Positions 42,923-52,808 are shown, numbered from the stretch's first letter. The stretch is DNA of 64,000 nucleotides from Shimia litoralis (GCF_005518135.1 NZ_SULI01000016.1:1-64000), one strand, 5' to 3'. Notes: generated from the letters alone by a model not told the origin. Program-made: numbers and translations.

Positions 42923-43855
42923 ATGACGCAGAATGCAATCGAAATTCGCGACCTGCAAAAAACATACGGTGGTGGGCGCAAAGAGCCAGCCAAACATGCC
43001 CTCAAGGGGATTGATCTGGATATTCCAGCCGGCTCAATTTTTGGCCTGTTGGGGCCGAATGGTGCGGGAAAATCCACCATGATCAACATCATGGCCGGCT
43101 TGGTCACCAAAAGCTCTGGCAACGTGAAAATTTGGGGGTTTGATCAAGACAGCAACCCGCGACAATCCCGTGCGGCCATTGGCGTTATGCCCCAAGAGCT
43201 AAATCTTGATCCGTTTTTCACTCCGCGCGGCGCTCTGGAAGTGCAGGCAGGGTTGTATGGCGTCCCTAAATCCCAGAGATACAGTGATGAAATTCTGGAG
43301 ATGGTTGGGCTAACTGACAAAGCCGAAGCCTATGCCCGAACCCTGTCTGGTGGTATGAGACGGCGCCTGTTGCTGGGCAAGGCATTGGTGCATCGCCCGC
43401 AAATTCTTGTCTTGGATGAACCCACCGCGGGCGTCGACATTGAACTCCGCCAGATGCTGTGGAGCAATATTCGCAAGCTTAACAACGATCACGGCACCAC
43501 TATCATCCTAACAACGCATTATCTGGAAGAAGCAGAAGAGATGTGCGACGAAATTGCGATCATCAATCAAGGTACGCTTGTCACGCGCGACAGCACCGCC
43601 AACTTGTTGGGGCAAATTGATGCAAAAACCATGGTGATCGACCCGGCTTCGCCGCCCACACAGCTTCCTCAAGCACAAGGCATCAGCGTCGAACGGCGCA
43701 GCGATGGAACGCTCGCCTTAAGTTATCACGCCCAAGAGACCAGCGCAGAGCAAGTTCTCGAGGCGGTACATGCCGCAGGTATTCTGATACGGGACGTCAA
43801 AACCGAACAAGCAGATCTGGAAGACGTGTTCTTAAAGCTCACCGCTAAGCCATAA
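42923..43855 (+). CDS. ABC-2-type transporter ATPase without adjacent permease
   Basis: A 310-residue ATPase of the drug/polysaccharide export type: Walker [19 protein letters not shown]-loop [23 protein letters not shown], signature [19 protein letters not shown], Walker [17 protein letters not shown], and H-loop [15 protein letters not shown]. The C-terminal extension ([33 protein letters not shown], then LEDVFLKLT) is typical of this group. An ABC-2 permease normally follows, but here the next gene is on the opposite strand, so the partner is elsewhere. Confidence 0.88.
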   Translation: MTQNAIEIRDLQKTYGGGRKEPAKHALKGIDLDIPAGSIFGLLGPNGAGKSTMINIMAGLVTKSSGNVKIWGFDQDSNPRQSRAAIGVMPQELNLDPFFTPRGALEVQAGLYGVPKSQRYSDEILEMVGLTDKAEAYARTLSGGMRRRLLLGKALVHRPQILVLDEPTAGVDIELRQMLWSNIRKLNNDHGTTIILTTHYLEEAEEMCDEIAIINQGTLVTRDSTANLLGQIDAKTMVIDPASPPTQLPQAQGISVERRSDGTLALSYHAQETSAEQVLEAVHAAGILIRDVKTEQADLEDVFLKLTAKP

Positions 43856-43857
43856 AT

Positions 43858-45435
43858 TTAGTCTGCAAAAAGATGATCTGTTTCTGCGATCTTTTGGGAT
43901 ACTTCAGAAGTTTCAGACAAAAATGCCTGCACCGCAGCAATGTGGCTTTCCGGGGTTCCCGATTGCCGCAAGCGTACATGGTTCGCAAAATTCGCATCCC
44001 GAATACGATCCGCTTCCAAAACCATATCTTGCTGGATGGTCGGCAACAGTCGTTCCAAGGTTTCGCGCGGTGTCTGAGGGCCTGCCAACCCAATACGTGC
44101 AGCATGCCCCACAAGATATTCGTCAGAGAAATCGCACTGAATTTCCAATAACCGCGTCATGGAGCGGTCCCCGAAAAAGTCATGCAGCAAATCCAACGAC
44201 GATGGATCAAGACACATCACCAAACGGTTGGTGTCATAATAATCGAATAGCATACGCATCAACGCGCGGCGGTGGCGGGTACGTTTGCCAAGGGTGGCTT
44301 GAATCCCCCCCAAGTCAGGGAGAGGTGTAGATTCTTCGTTGAACAAATAGGCAACCGTCGGAATGTTTGTTTCCTGTCGAACCATTTCCAACAATCGCTT
44401 AGCAACGTGCCACTTCTTGCACACAATGATCATGAGTTCGCGATCACGCCCCAATGTGGATTCGGTTTCCCAAAAACGGCTAGCGAACCGCCGACCAATA
44501 CGGCCACGGCCCGTCAGAAATGTGAACAGGCTCGGCCCTTCGGCAGAGATTTGAAATTCTACGTCGTGTTCCGCATATAGCTTACCCAGGCGTTCTTTGA
44601 GTTCTTTGGCCTCAGGGCTGATCTTGCGCGCAAACAGATAATCCTGACTCAGCAACAGATCATAATGGTCGTTATAGAACGTCAAAGGCATTCCATAATC
44701 TGTGAACATCAAGAACGTCAGCGTACGTGTACGGATGTCTTTTTCCGGAATGAGATGGCGTACAATCGTTTGAAAAAACGTTTCGTCGGGAATCCACGTT
44801 GTCCGGAAAAACCGCATAACATCTTTACGTTCATGCGTGAATTCCAGAACAGCCTCGATGGTTTGGCGACGCAGGCACCACCACTGTGATCCAATTTGAA
44901 TTTGCACATCATGTGGTATCTCGCGCGTCAATCCGAACCGTTTTTGCAGGTTAAATGACGTATAAAAACGCCACTTCTGAGTGCGCTCATTGAAGAAGTG
45001 GCGATAGATAAGCCGCTCTTCTTTCATGCCTGTCTTGATCCAATCGCTGTCGAAATAGTCAAAGCTCTCGATGAAATCGCAATCATTATTATCGAGATAG
45101 TCATGAATATAGTCGGCGGTTTTGATCGGCTGGCAGTCACCAGACAACATATAAAAATGAGTGGCACGTGGAAACGTATCAACTGCAGCCTGCACCGCAT
45201 ACAGCGTCGCCTGAACAAGAGACCATTCCCCCCAACCACATTTGATACGTTTTACGGCAAAGGCCACGTTTGGATTATCTGCCAATGCGTTACGAATAGT
45301 GCGGTAATGATCTTGCTTGGCGCTCGCATCAAAGTGAATCGCGATGTAATCGCCAGCTGCAGTAAGCCTCTCTGCCTGCTGCACAATGGCCTCGGGATCC
45401 TTGTGGCAGAGCAAAATGAAAGCGATTTTTGCCAT
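43858..45435 (-). CDS. Branch-type glycosyltransferase with DUF5928 domain
   Basis: A 525-residue cytoplasmic enzyme. The first 290 residues match the core-2/I-branching (beta-1,6-N-acetylglucosaminyltransferase) family: FILLCHKDPEAIVQQAERL, WGEWSLVQATLYAVQAA, HFYMLSGDCQPIKTADYI and TTWIPDETFFQTI. The remainder is a DUF5928-like extension of unknown role (GRDRELMIIVCKKWHVAKRLLEM...). It may add sugars to a surface polysaccharide. It diverges from a sulfotransferase 153 bases away. The ATG at 45435 starts the typical MAKIAFILL. Confidence 0.82.
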   Translation of the reverse strand: MAKIAFILLCHKDPEAIVQQAERLTAAGDYIAIHFDASAKQDHYRTIRNALADNPNVAFAVKRIKCGWGEWSLVQATLYAVQAAVDTFPRATHFYMLSGDCQPIKTADYIHDYLDNNDCDFIESFDYFDSDWIKTGMKEERLIYRHFFNERTQKWRFYTSFNLQKRFGLTREIPHDVQIQIGSQWWCLRRQTIEAVLEFTHERKDVMRFFRTTWIPDETFFQTIVRHLIPEKDIRTRTLTFLMFTDYGMPLTFYNDHYDLLLSQDYLFARKISPEAKELKERLGKLYAEHDVEFQISAEGPSLFTFLTGRGRIGRRFASRFWETESTLGRDRELMIIVCKKWHVAKRLLEMVRQETNIPTVAYLFNEESTPLPDLGGIQATLGKRTRHRRALMRMLFDYYDTNRLVMCLDPSSLDLLHDFFGDRSMTRLLEIQCDFSDEYLVGHAARIGLAGPQTPRETLERLLPTIQQDMVLEADRIRDANFANHVRLRQSGTPESHIAAVQAFLSETSEVSQKIAETDHLFAD

Positions 45436-45588
45436 ATTGGAAACCAATACCTCGTTTTTACATTGATTGTTTACCTAGATAATGATGAACGGGCGTTGAA
45501 TAAACCGACTTTCTTTGCTTTTTTGTAAGCAATACAAACTGTGGCCAATTTGCTAAGAAACCACAGACCAACTGGAGGCAAAGTAATT

Positions 45589-46407
45589 ATGGGGTTTCCC
45601 GGCACCTGGATGACCGAAAGCGAAAGCGTTGTGTACCGCGTTGTACCCAAATGCGCCTGTTCGACAATCGGCCAGATCATGTATTATTCAGATCACGGCG
45701 AGTTTTTTGATGGCGACATTCATGACGCGGTCGGCGGAATGCACAAATGGGCGCTCGAAGAGAGCCAAGACGCGATTACGCGTAATGTGCAAGGGCACGA
45801 ATCCTACGCCTTTACCTGTGTGCGCAACCCGTATACCCGCATCTTGTCGTCGTTCTTTGACAAAATTTGCGGCATTCAACGTAACGGACGCCGATACCGC
45901 GGAAACCTTGTCCCTCTTTTGATCCAGAAATATGGCATCGAAGTCGGTGGTGACGACGGCAAGCAAGACTTTGACCAGATCAAGAGCTTTCGTCGGTTTT
46001 TGCTTTTTGCGCGCGACACCATTCGTTGGCGGCGCCCTATGGATCCCGATATCCACTGGTCCGCAATGTCTGGCCATGTGTCGACATATATTGTCAACGG
46101 CGGGCGCTATGATAACATTTTTTGGACCGAGCAATTCAATGACGGCATGCAATCTGTCTTGGACAATATCGAAACGCCGCACAGCGTAGATCTCGCCAAC
46201 ATTCCAAGATTCAACGAATCTGAAGGACATGGCCCAAAACGCGCGCATCCGGTCGAAGATTACTTTGATGATCTCTCGATGCATCTCATCTATGAAATAT
46301 TCAAACGGGATTTTGATCTGTTCAAGTACGATTTCAAAGACCCGTCCAACAAGATGCCCATCGGGGAAATCGATCTGGATGAGGTTCACGCGAAACTGGG
46401 GCAATAG
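45589..46407 (+). CDS. Family-2 carbohydrate sulfotransferase
   Basis: A 272-residue sulfotransferase. The 5'-phosphosulfate loop is VVPKCACSTIGQI and the 3'-phosphate motif is CVRNPYTRILSSFFDK, both for PAPS binding. Further on, WSAMSGHVSTYIV and FNESEGHGPKRAHPVEDYF fit the chondroitin/HNK-1-type family. It transfers sulfate to a sugar acceptor, most likely the polysaccharide built by the divergent glycosyltransferase. GGAGG lies 10 bases before the ATG at 45589; a GTG at 45541 could add 16 residues. Confidence 0.82.
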   Translation: MGFPGTWMTESESVVYRVVPKCACSTIGQIMYYSDHGEFFDGDIHDAVGGMHKWALEESQDAITRNVQGHESYAFTCVRNPYTRILSSFFDKICGIQRNGRRYRGNLVPLLIQKYGIEVGGDDGKQDFDQIKSFRRFLLFARDTIRWRRPMDPDIHWSAMSGHVSTYIVNGGRYDNIFWTEQFNDGMQSVLDNIETPHSVDLANIPRFNESEGHGPKRAHPVEDYFDDLSMHLIYEIFKRDFDLFKYDFKDPSNKMPIGEIDLDEVHAKLGQ

Positions 46408-46680
46408 CGCCAAGCGCCACGATCCGAAATGCTCAACCCTCTCTGACGCGCGCCGCTAAACAGCCTGACGCGCGCCAATACACGTCGCAATCGTTACGCC
46501 AGTGGAACGCAGGTCATCGGCAAAGCGCGTCAGGAGTGGTTATTACCATCTGTGGCACACGCATGCCCAGCACGGGCACAAATGCGTCCAAATGATCAGC
46601 GCGAGCACTGGACACAGGAAGTGCCCCATAGTTGTGCGTGCTATTGGTATGCACTGCGCCGTTCACGACGCCAATTCATG
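46408..46680. other. Gene-free gap with repeated TGACGCGC units
   Basis: No gene is seen. TGACGCGCGCC occurs at 46444-46454 and 46466-46476. CCTGACGCGC (46464-46473) is the exact reverse complement of GCGCGTCAGG at 46525-46534, giving alternative hairpins. The stretch lies between convergent sulfotransferase and tetR stops and may hold a terminator or a small RNA. Confidence 0.4.
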
Positions 46681-47292
46681 CTATAGAAATTGTGCCAGAA
46701 GTGCCCCAAATACGGATTTCAGATCCCGTCGTGGCATCGGGTGGCCCATTATCTGGTGCTGCATCATCTGACGAAACACCCCATCCAACAGCGCATAATG
46801 AATTGCGACATCCCCAACGGGGTCTTTCCCGGCCTTCTCGAATGCCAATTGGACGATCCCAATAAGTTTGGCCTCGATTTCGGCGACGACCGGCCGAAAG
46901 GCCACATCAAATAGGGCCTGATTTCGGATGTCGTACCAAAGCCGATGTGTCATCTCGTCGTCAATGATCGAGGTCACCAGCGCTTCGGAGAACGCTTCGA
47001 CAACCTGATCACGACCAGACACACCTTCCAATGCTTGAAACAGATCATTCACGAACTGTTCTTTGTAAATCTCAACGCAATAGATGATCAGCTCAGCGCG
47101 ATCCTCGAAATAATAATGCAACATCCCCAACGACTGATCGCTGTGGGCCGCAATATCGCGCAGGCTGGTATTGGCATACCCCAACTCCTTGAGCGCCTCG
47201 ATTGCGCTTTCTGCAATCCTGCGTTTTTTTTCGTCGCGCTTGGCGGTCTTGCGCTGAGCGCGCGCCTGTAATTTGGATGGCATTTCATTCAT
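46681..47292 (-). CDS. TetR/BetI-family transcriptional regulator
   Basis: A 203-residue TetR protein: the DNA-binding domain RRIAESAIEALKELGYANTSLRDIAAHSDQSLGMLHYYFEDRAELI (residues 24-69) is followed by a BetI-like all-helical ligand domain. It is the last gene of the alcohol-oxidation operon, 55 bases after the aldehyde dehydrogenase, and probably represses that operon, with a substrate or acyl-CoA as inducer. A 7-base-arm palindrome upstream of the first gene is a good operator candidate. Confidence 0.87.
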   Translation of the reverse strand: MNEMPSKLQARAQRKTAKRDEKKRRIAESAIEALKELGYANTSLRDIAAHSDQSLGMLHYYFEDRAELIIYCVEIYKEQFVNDLFQALEGVSGRDQVVEAFSEALVTSIIDDEMTHRLWYDIRNQALFDVAFRPVVAEIEAKLIGIVQLAFEKAGKDPVGDVAIHYALLDGVFRQMMQHQIMGHPMPRRDLKSVFGALLAQFL

Positions 47293-47347
47293 TGCTCAAA
47301 CCTCCGCGTCCGCACCGAACTACTTTAATCCAGTGCGGGCATGATCG

Positions 47348-49087
47348 TCACCCCAGAAGCGCATGGAGAAAGATGCGTGGCAACTTAAACCAACTGGGGC
47401 TGTGCTGGAATTTGGTCAGCGCTTTGCCAATTTTATGCTGGCGTGTGTTCGTGATAAAAAACGGCGGTCGCGGCAAGAGTGAAAACTGGCCAGACAAAAG
47501 ACCGCGCGGAAAAGGTCGCCAAGGGGCCTGTACGACCACCTTTTCAGTATTTTCCAACATGAAAGCATTGTGAACCGTGCCAATTCCCGACCCGATGTCA
47601 TCAAGCGTATGCCCGGGATACGCACCCCAAGGGCAGGCCGAGATCAGAAAACCCAACCCACACCAGCCATTCACCCCAATGGTGCCATACCGCAGGTCCG
47701 CAAGGATTTCTTCGAACCGTTTTTTACCGATTGCACGGATCGTGCGAGGGTGAATCAAAATGTTTGCTCCCAACGTCCCCCACAGTTCCGTATTGGCATA
47801 TTCAACCGCCGCAATCAAAAACGTTTCGGCGTCGGTCCCATCCAGTTCTTTGATGCCCAGCGCGGGGCCAAAGACCTCGCAAGACCGATTATATGTATCT
47901 TCGGTTATCTCACCAATCACCACAGCGGGCGCAAGGCGACCCCGATCAATTTTTTCAACTGTCCCACCGTGTTCAGCATAGCTGTCCAGCCGTTGTGTTG
48001 CTCCTGGATACCATGTCGGGCGGGTTGAGTGACTGATGACTTGCTTCACTTCCTCAAGCAACGCGGCGCCTTTTTCCCACCCTTTGGGCATCACCAGCGC
48101 TTGGGTCGCAATACAGTTGTGGCCGGAATTATGCAGTTTCATCGTCGCAATGTTTTCGGCCTGAAACCGAATATCGGCGGATGTCCACGGCCCCGGCACG
48201 ACAATTGTCGGACTGACTGAGCCAAGCTCGGACGTAAACCGTTTGTTATTCTTAGGCGTCCCTGCCTTTTTGTTTGCGCGTCCCTCATCCCCAACGCCCC
48301 AGACGATTGCATCGTGTGTCGCATCCGAACCCGTGATGTGCAGTTCTTCAACAATGGGGTGTTCACACAGGTATGCCCCGCCTTTTGCGTCGCCTTTGAC
48401 GATCCGCAAGAAACCACCGTCAATGAACGGTTTCATGGCGATCTTGTAGTACTCGGTCAGATAGTCATTGATTGGATTCATTTTGAGGATCACGACCTGA
48501 TCTTCGAGGACCAGTTTTTGCAATACATCCAATGGGGTGATCGCCGCGACATTCCCCGCCCCCAGAACCAGCGCCACTTTGCCAACACGCTGGTTCGCGG
48601 GGACATCATAGGCAACCGCTGCGTGTTTCTTAAGGTTTGACGCATTTACGCCCTTTTGCATCCACACCTCGGCAGACACACCTGACAACAGCAGACGATC
48701 CCAAATCGAGTGCGGCAACACCTTGACGCCCAGTTGCCCCGTGCACAATTCGCGTGTCGGAAGGTGGTCAACAAAAGCTTTGCCATCCATCTGCGAAAGC
48801 GTAGCCATCAAGGCGTTGACACCCGCGATTGTTGCATACGGCCCGGCGATCCATTCTTCTCCTGCCGTTGGTGTGTTCGGCGTCAGGCCTTTCTTGCGTG
48901 CAGATATGTCGGCCCACCCTTCGGCGACCTTCATGATCCCGTCTTTCATGCCCGACAACAACGTAATCCGATCGGCGACAGACACCTGCACCCATTTGTC
49001 TTTGCCGATGTTCAGATCAGCCAGAGCAATGTCATATTCTTCAAACAGGGCTTCTTGCCCCGCAAAGCTTAGTTGCGCGCCATCCAT
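47348..49087 (-). CDS. Aldehyde dehydrogenase family protein (long form)
   Basis: A 579-residue NAD(P)-dependent aldehyde dehydrogenase: LVLGAGNVAAITPLDVLQKLVLEDQVVILKMNP in the cofactor-binding domain, general base Glu in TSELGSVSPTIVVPG and nucleophile Cys in LHNSGHNCIATQALV. It is 80 or so residues longer than typical enzymes, mostly at the C-terminus (a Phe/Pro-rich tail, PRPPFFITNTRQHKIGKAL). It starts at ATG 49087, one base after the stop of the acyl-CoA ligase. In this operon it likely oxidises the aldehyde made by the GMC enzyme. Confidence 0.87.
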   Translation of the reverse strand: MDGAQLSFAGQEALFEEYDIALADLNIGKDKWVQVSVADRITLLSGMKDGIMKVAEGWADISARKKGLTPNTPTAGEEWIAGPYATIAGVNALMATLSQMDGKAFVDHLPTRELCTGQLGVKVLPHSIWDRLLLSGVSAEVWMQKGVNASNLKKHAAVAYDVPANQRVGKVALVLGAGNVAAITPLDVLQKLVLEDQVVILKMNPINDYLTEYYKIAMKPFIDGGFLRIVKGDAKGGAYLCEHPIVEELHITGSDATHDAIVWGVGDEGRANKKAGTPKNNKRFTSELGSVSPTIVVPGPWTSADIRFQAENIATMKLHNSGHNCIATQALVMPKGWEKGAALLEEVKQVISHSTRPTWYPGATQRLDSYAEHGGTVEKIDRGRLAPAVVIGEITEDTYNRSCEVFGPALGIKELDGTDAETFLIAAVEYANTELWGTLGANILIHPRTIRAIGKKRFEEILADLRYGTIGVNGWCGLGFLISACPWGAYPGHTLDDIGSGIGTVHNAFMLENTEKVVVQAPWRPFPRGLLSGQFSLLPRPPFFITNTRQHKIGKALTKFQHSPSWFKLPRIFLHALLG

Positions 49088-49088
49088 A

Positions 49089-50717
49089 TCAGAGTCCTCT
49101 CTCAATCAGAGTATTGCCGAATTGCTCGCGGAGTTTGTTCTTGAGCATTTTTCCCGTGCCGTTCAGCGGAATTGCACCCGTAAACACCACTGCATCTGGG
49201 GTTTGCCATTTGGCTATTTTGCCTTCGAACATCGCGATAATGTCTTCTTCGCTTGGGTTCGCGCCGTCGGCCTTGACCGCTACAATGATCGGGCGCTCGT
49301 CCCATTTGGGATGTTTGGCACCAATGGCAGCAGCCATCGCCACCCCCGGATGCGACACCGCGATCCCTTCCAAATCCACAGAAGAAATCCATTCACCGCC
49401 GGATTTGATAATATCTTTGGTGCGATCCCGAATGACCATAAATCCGTCTACATCAATCGTGGATACATCTCCTGTATCGAACCAGCCGTCTTGAGTTAGA
49501 GTGCTGTCTTCATTGCCAAAATAGGTGTCGACCACCCAATGCCCTCGACATTGGAGCGCACCTTCGGTTTTGCCATCGTGAGGCAAAGCAACACCGTCTT
49601 CGTCGACAATGCGAATATCAATCCCGAACGGCGGGCGGCCTTGCCCCAACCGAAGCTCTGCAAGCGCATCCACATCCAAATCCGCGTGTTTGCCCTTGAT
49701 TTGATTGGCCGTACCCAGCGGAGATGTTTCGGTCATCCCCCACGCATGGATGGTTTCGCAATCATATGCATCGCGGAAGGTGGCGATCATCGACGGGGCT
49801 GCGGCTGATCCGCCGATCACATTCCGCCGCAACGAAGGCATCGTGGAGCCGGATTTCTCCGCTGAGGCCAACAACATCATCCAAATTGTGGGAACACCAA
49901 GTGCCAACGTTACCTTTTGCTCGTCGATCAAGCCAAGCAGGCTATCTCCATCAAGCCCGGGTCCGGGCATCACCAGCTTGGCCCCGGTCATGGCCGCAGC
50001 ATAGGGAATTCCCCATGCGTTGGCATGAAACATCGGAACCACAGGCAAGATAGTTTCACGCGACGATAGGGAAAGCGCATCCGGCAACGAAATCGAGAAG
50101 GTATGCAGCATCGTCGAGCGGTTGTTATACAAAACCCCCTTTGGATGGCCCGTTGTGCCAGACGTGTAGCAAAGCGAACATGGCGTTTCCTCCGAAAGCT
50201 CGGGCCACTCGTACCCGACATCCCCGGTCTCGATCAGATCATCGAAAAACAACACCCCCGGAACTGCGGCGGCGACCTCTTCATCATGGGCACCCATGTA
50301 AATGAAGTGTTCAACCGTCTTGAGGTGGGCACGTGTCCCCACAATCAGCGGCATAAACGTCTTGTCAAAAAACATGGCTTTGTCAGCCGCGTCATTACAG
50401 ATAAAAATGAATTGTTCTGGGAACAGGCGCGGGTTGAGCGTGTGGCAAATCATGCCCCCACCTGACACCGCAAACCAAATCTTGAGATGACGGTGATTGT
50501 TCCACGCCAAGGTTGCGACGCGATCCCCCATACCAAGCCCTAGCGTCCCAAGCGCCGACGCCAGTCTGCGCGAGTCAGCAGCGACATCGCGCCAGTTTGT
50601 GGTGCTCATGGCCCCAGAGGTTTCTCGCGACACGATCTCGGTGTCGGCGTGATATTTTCCTGCGTGCTCGATCAGATCGCTGATCAACAGGTTTTGTGTC
50701 ATCATAGAACCCAGCAT
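49089..50717 (-). CDS. AMP-dependent (fatty) acyl-CoA ligase
   Basis: A 542-residue adenylate-forming ligase with LCYTSGTTGHPKGVLYNNRS, the LPVVPMFHANAWGIPYAA segment typical of medium/long-chain ligases of the AlkK type, WGMTETSPLG, DGWFDTGDVSTID and the catalytic Lys in PLNGTGKMLKNKLRE. It makes the CoA thioester of the acid released by the aldehyde dehydrogenase. The gap to the preceding GMC gene is 37 bases and to the following ALDH gene one base. Confidence 0.9.
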   Translation of the reverse strand: MLGSMMTQNLLISDLIEHAGKYHADTEIVSRETSGAMSTTNWRDVAADSRRLASALGTLGLGMGDRVATLAWNNHRHLKIWFAVSGGGMICHTLNPRLFPEQFIFICNDAADKAMFFDKTFMPLIVGTRAHLKTVEHFIYMGAHDEEVAAAVPGVLFFDDLIETGDVGYEWPELSEETPCSLCYTSGTTGHPKGVLYNNRSTMLHTFSISLPDALSLSSRETILPVVPMFHANAWGIPYAAAMTGAKLVMPGPGLDGDSLLGLIDEQKVTLALGVPTIWMMLLASAEKSGSTMPSLRRNVIGGSAAAPSMIATFRDAYDCETIHAWGMTETSPLGTANQIKGKHADLDVDALAELRLGQGRPPFGIDIRIVDEDGVALPHDGKTEGALQCRGHWVVDTYFGNEDSTLTQDGWFDTGDVSTIDVDGFMVIRDRTKDIIKSGGEWISSVDLEGIAVSHPGVAMAAAIGAKHPKWDERPIIVAVKADGANPSEEDIIAMFEGKIAKWQTPDAVVFTGAIPLNGTGKMLKNKLREQFGNTLIERGL

Positions 50718-50754
50718 GGTTCGTCTCCCGTTCGTTTAAGATGCCAGCTACCGG

Positions 50755-52374
50755 TTAAGCCGCGTAGTCAGCTTTGATCAGATCGGCACATTTTTCGGCA
50801 ATCATGATGGTCGGCGCATTGGTATTTCCCGACACAAGCAAAGGCATGATCGACGCATCCACCACGCGCAACCCGTCAAGCCCGTGCACCTTTAGGTCCG
50901 CGTCCACGACGGCCATGTCATCATGGCCCATCTTACAGGTCCCCACCGGATGATATACTGTATCGGCTCGGTTGCGGATTTGATCTTCCCAATCGGCGTC
51001 GGTCATTGCGTCATGAACGCCAAACAGTTCTTTGTGTTTGTATTTTTCCAATGCCGGAGATTCGAGTGTGGCACGGGTGATTTTCGCACCCTTGATCAAG
51101 GTCTGCAGATCACGCTCGTCTGACAGGAACCGTGGATCGATCCCCGGAGCGGCCATCGGATCAGAACTCTGCAAGAATACTTCCCCACGTGAATGCGGGC
51201 GCAAAATACACACATGGCACGAATACCCATGGCCGTAATGCAGTTTACGTGCATGATCATCGACCACCGAAATCACAAAATGCGTTTGCAGGTCAGGGCG
51301 CGTGACAGAAGGATCGCTTTTGAAAAAACTCCCACTTTCAGTGATCGTCGACGCAAACATAGAGTTGCCGTCTTTCATCCACTTAAAGAACTCGGGAACC
51401 ATTTTTAGGCCCGCTCGCAATCCTATCCCAAGATTGTCACGATCTTTGGTCTTATATGCCAAAACGAAATCAAGATGATCTTGCAAGTTTTGCCCGACAC
51501 CCGCCAATTCGTGAGTCATTTCAATGCCAAGCGGCGCAAGATCCTGTGACCGACCCACCCCGGACAACATCAACAGTTGCGGAGACTGAAACGCGCCCCC
51601 GCTCAGGATGACTTCTTTGCCCGCACGTACTTCCTTGTTTTGGTTGTCTTGCCGATAGGTCACACCCACAGCCCGCTTGCCGTCAAAAATAATCTTGGTC
51701 GCATGCGCCTTGGTAATGACTGTCAGGTTGGGGCGTTGGTCCATGACCGGATGCAGATAGGCTGCTGCCGCCGAACATCTCTCGCCATTTTTTTCTGGTG
51801 TATGGAACAAGGTGCTTTGCCACATGCCGGCACCTTCATTGTCCCCATCGTTAAAGTCCGCCTTGCTGCGCAACTGCATCTGGTTGCTGGCTTCGACGAA
51901 GTCCTTTGAAATCTGGCGCGGAGCCTTTTGATCAGACACTTGCAATGGGCCGTCGGCGCCATGCGCGATATCCGCGCCACGCACATTGTTTTCCGCTTTG
52001 CGGAAATATGGCAACACGTCATCCCAGCTCCAGCCTTGGTTCCCAAGCTCGGCCCAGCTGTCGTAATCTTCTTTTTGTCCGCGAATATAGACCATGGCGT
52101 TGATCGCACTGGAGCCGCCAAGCGCCTTGCCACGCGGCTGGTATCCCTTGCGGCCATTCAGTCCAGGCTGAGGAGTTGTATGAAAGGCCCAGTTGTTGAT
52201 TTTGGGGCGCCCAGGCAACATCGCTACAACGGCCATCGGCGTACGCACCAGCGCACCATCCCCCTTACCGCCTGCTTCAAGCAAGCAGACATTTACATTC
52301 GGATCTTCCGTCAAACGAGACGCAAGCGTCGCCCCAGCAGACCCTCCACCAACAATCACAAAATCATAAACCAT
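50755..52374 (-). CDS. GMC-family flavoprotein alcohol dehydrogenase (choline dehydrogenase/AlkJ type)
   Basis: A 539-residue FAD enzyme: the dinucleotide fold [20 protein letters not shown] at the N-terminus, GMC signature 1 in [20 protein letters not shown], signature 2 in [19 protein letters not shown] and the catalytic His region [11 protein letters not shown], ending [25 protein letters not shown]. It oxidises a primary alcohol to an aldehyde, passing electrons to quinone. The neighbours resemble AlkJ-H-K-type steps rather than betaine synthesis. The start is ATG 52374, with GAGGG 6 bases upstream. Confidence 0.88.
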   Translation of the reverse strand: MVYDFVIVGGGSAGATLASRLTEDPNVNVCLLEAGGKGDGALVRTPMAVVAMLPGRPKINNWAFHTTPQPGLNGRKGYQPRGKALGGSSAINAMVYIRGQKEDYDSWAELGNQGWSWDDVLPYFRKAENNVRGADIAHGADGPLQVSDQKAPRQISKDFVEASNQMQLRSKADFNDGDNEGAGMWQSTLFHTPEKNGERCSAAAAYLHPVMDQRPNLTVITKAHATKIIFDGKRAVGVTYRQDNQNKEVRAGKEVILSGGAFQSPQLLMLSGVGRSQDLAPLGIEMTHELAGVGQNLQDHLDFVLAYKTKDRDNLGIGLRAGLKMVPEFFKWMKDGNSMFASTITESGSFFKSDPSVTRPDLQTHFVISVVDDHARKLHYGHGYSCHVCILRPHSRGEVFLQSSDPMAAPGIDPRFLSDERDLQTLIKGAKITRATLESPALEKYKHKELFGVHDAMTDADWEDQIRNRADTVYHPVGTCKMGHDDMAVVDADLKVHGLDGLRVVDASIMPLLVSGNTNAPTIMIAEKCADLIKADYAA

Positions 52375-52449
52375 TCTCATCCCTCTTTCACGATAGGTCA
52401 CGTCAGTGCCCATAACCGTGACTGCATTTGATGCAGCCCCTCCTCGGTG

Positions 52450-52477
52450 AAATTATTCAAACACATAATTCGGTCAA
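52450..52477 (-). promoter_or_regulatory. Sigma-70-like promoter of the alcohol-oxidation operon
   Basis: On the minus strand TTGACC (52477-52472) and TAATTT (52455-52450) are 16 bases apart, 76 bases upstream of the GMC start. The -35 overlaps one arm of the palindrome at 52473-52494, and the spacer contains the first TTCAAACACATAA repeat. Confidence 0.5.
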
Positions 52478-52565
52478 TTGTCCAAATAATTGACATGACG
52501 TTACGTCTGCGAAAATGGGATGGCCCAAAAATGGAAGTTATTATAATTTAATTTCAAACACATAA
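52456..52565. repeat. Direct repeat TTCAAACACATAA, two copies
   Basis: The 13-mer occurs at 52456-52468 and 52553-52565 in the same orientation, 97 bases apart, bracketing the palindrome. It may be a second regulator's site or mark a promoter duplication. Confidence 0.55.
52473..52494. promoter_or_regulatory. Palindromic operator candidate upstream of the GMC operon
   Basis: GTCAATT (52473-52479) and AATTGAC (52488-52494) form a perfect inverted repeat around an 8-base centre. It overlaps the -35 of the likely promoter, the classic position for TetR repression; the operon's own TetR gene is the obvious candidate. Confidence 0.6.
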
Positions 52566-52808
52566 CTAAGTATCGAGTCATACACGACACTCTGCACGAA
52601 TCCTGACCTTAAGGCTGTTATTCCGATCACACACAGGTGAATCGCCCCGCTGGCGGGATAGGTCGCGCCACGTGTGCGCTCTTCAGCTTTGCATGAAATT
52701 CAGATTAGGGAGAGGAAACACGCGTGGGAGCTTGCCCTCGGATTGCGTCATCGGAATGAACCGCAGCCCTGCATTCCCAATCAAGAAAAGCAGGGCCGTA
52801 TAGCTTGG
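52566..52808. other. Gene-free gap between GMC operon promoter and adenosine kinase
   Basis: No gene is seen. Near its right end GCCCTGC (52766-52772) pairs with GCAGGGC (52790-52796) across a 17-base loop, a possible terminator for the leftward adenosine kinase gene. The rest shows no recognisable element. Confidence 0.4.
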
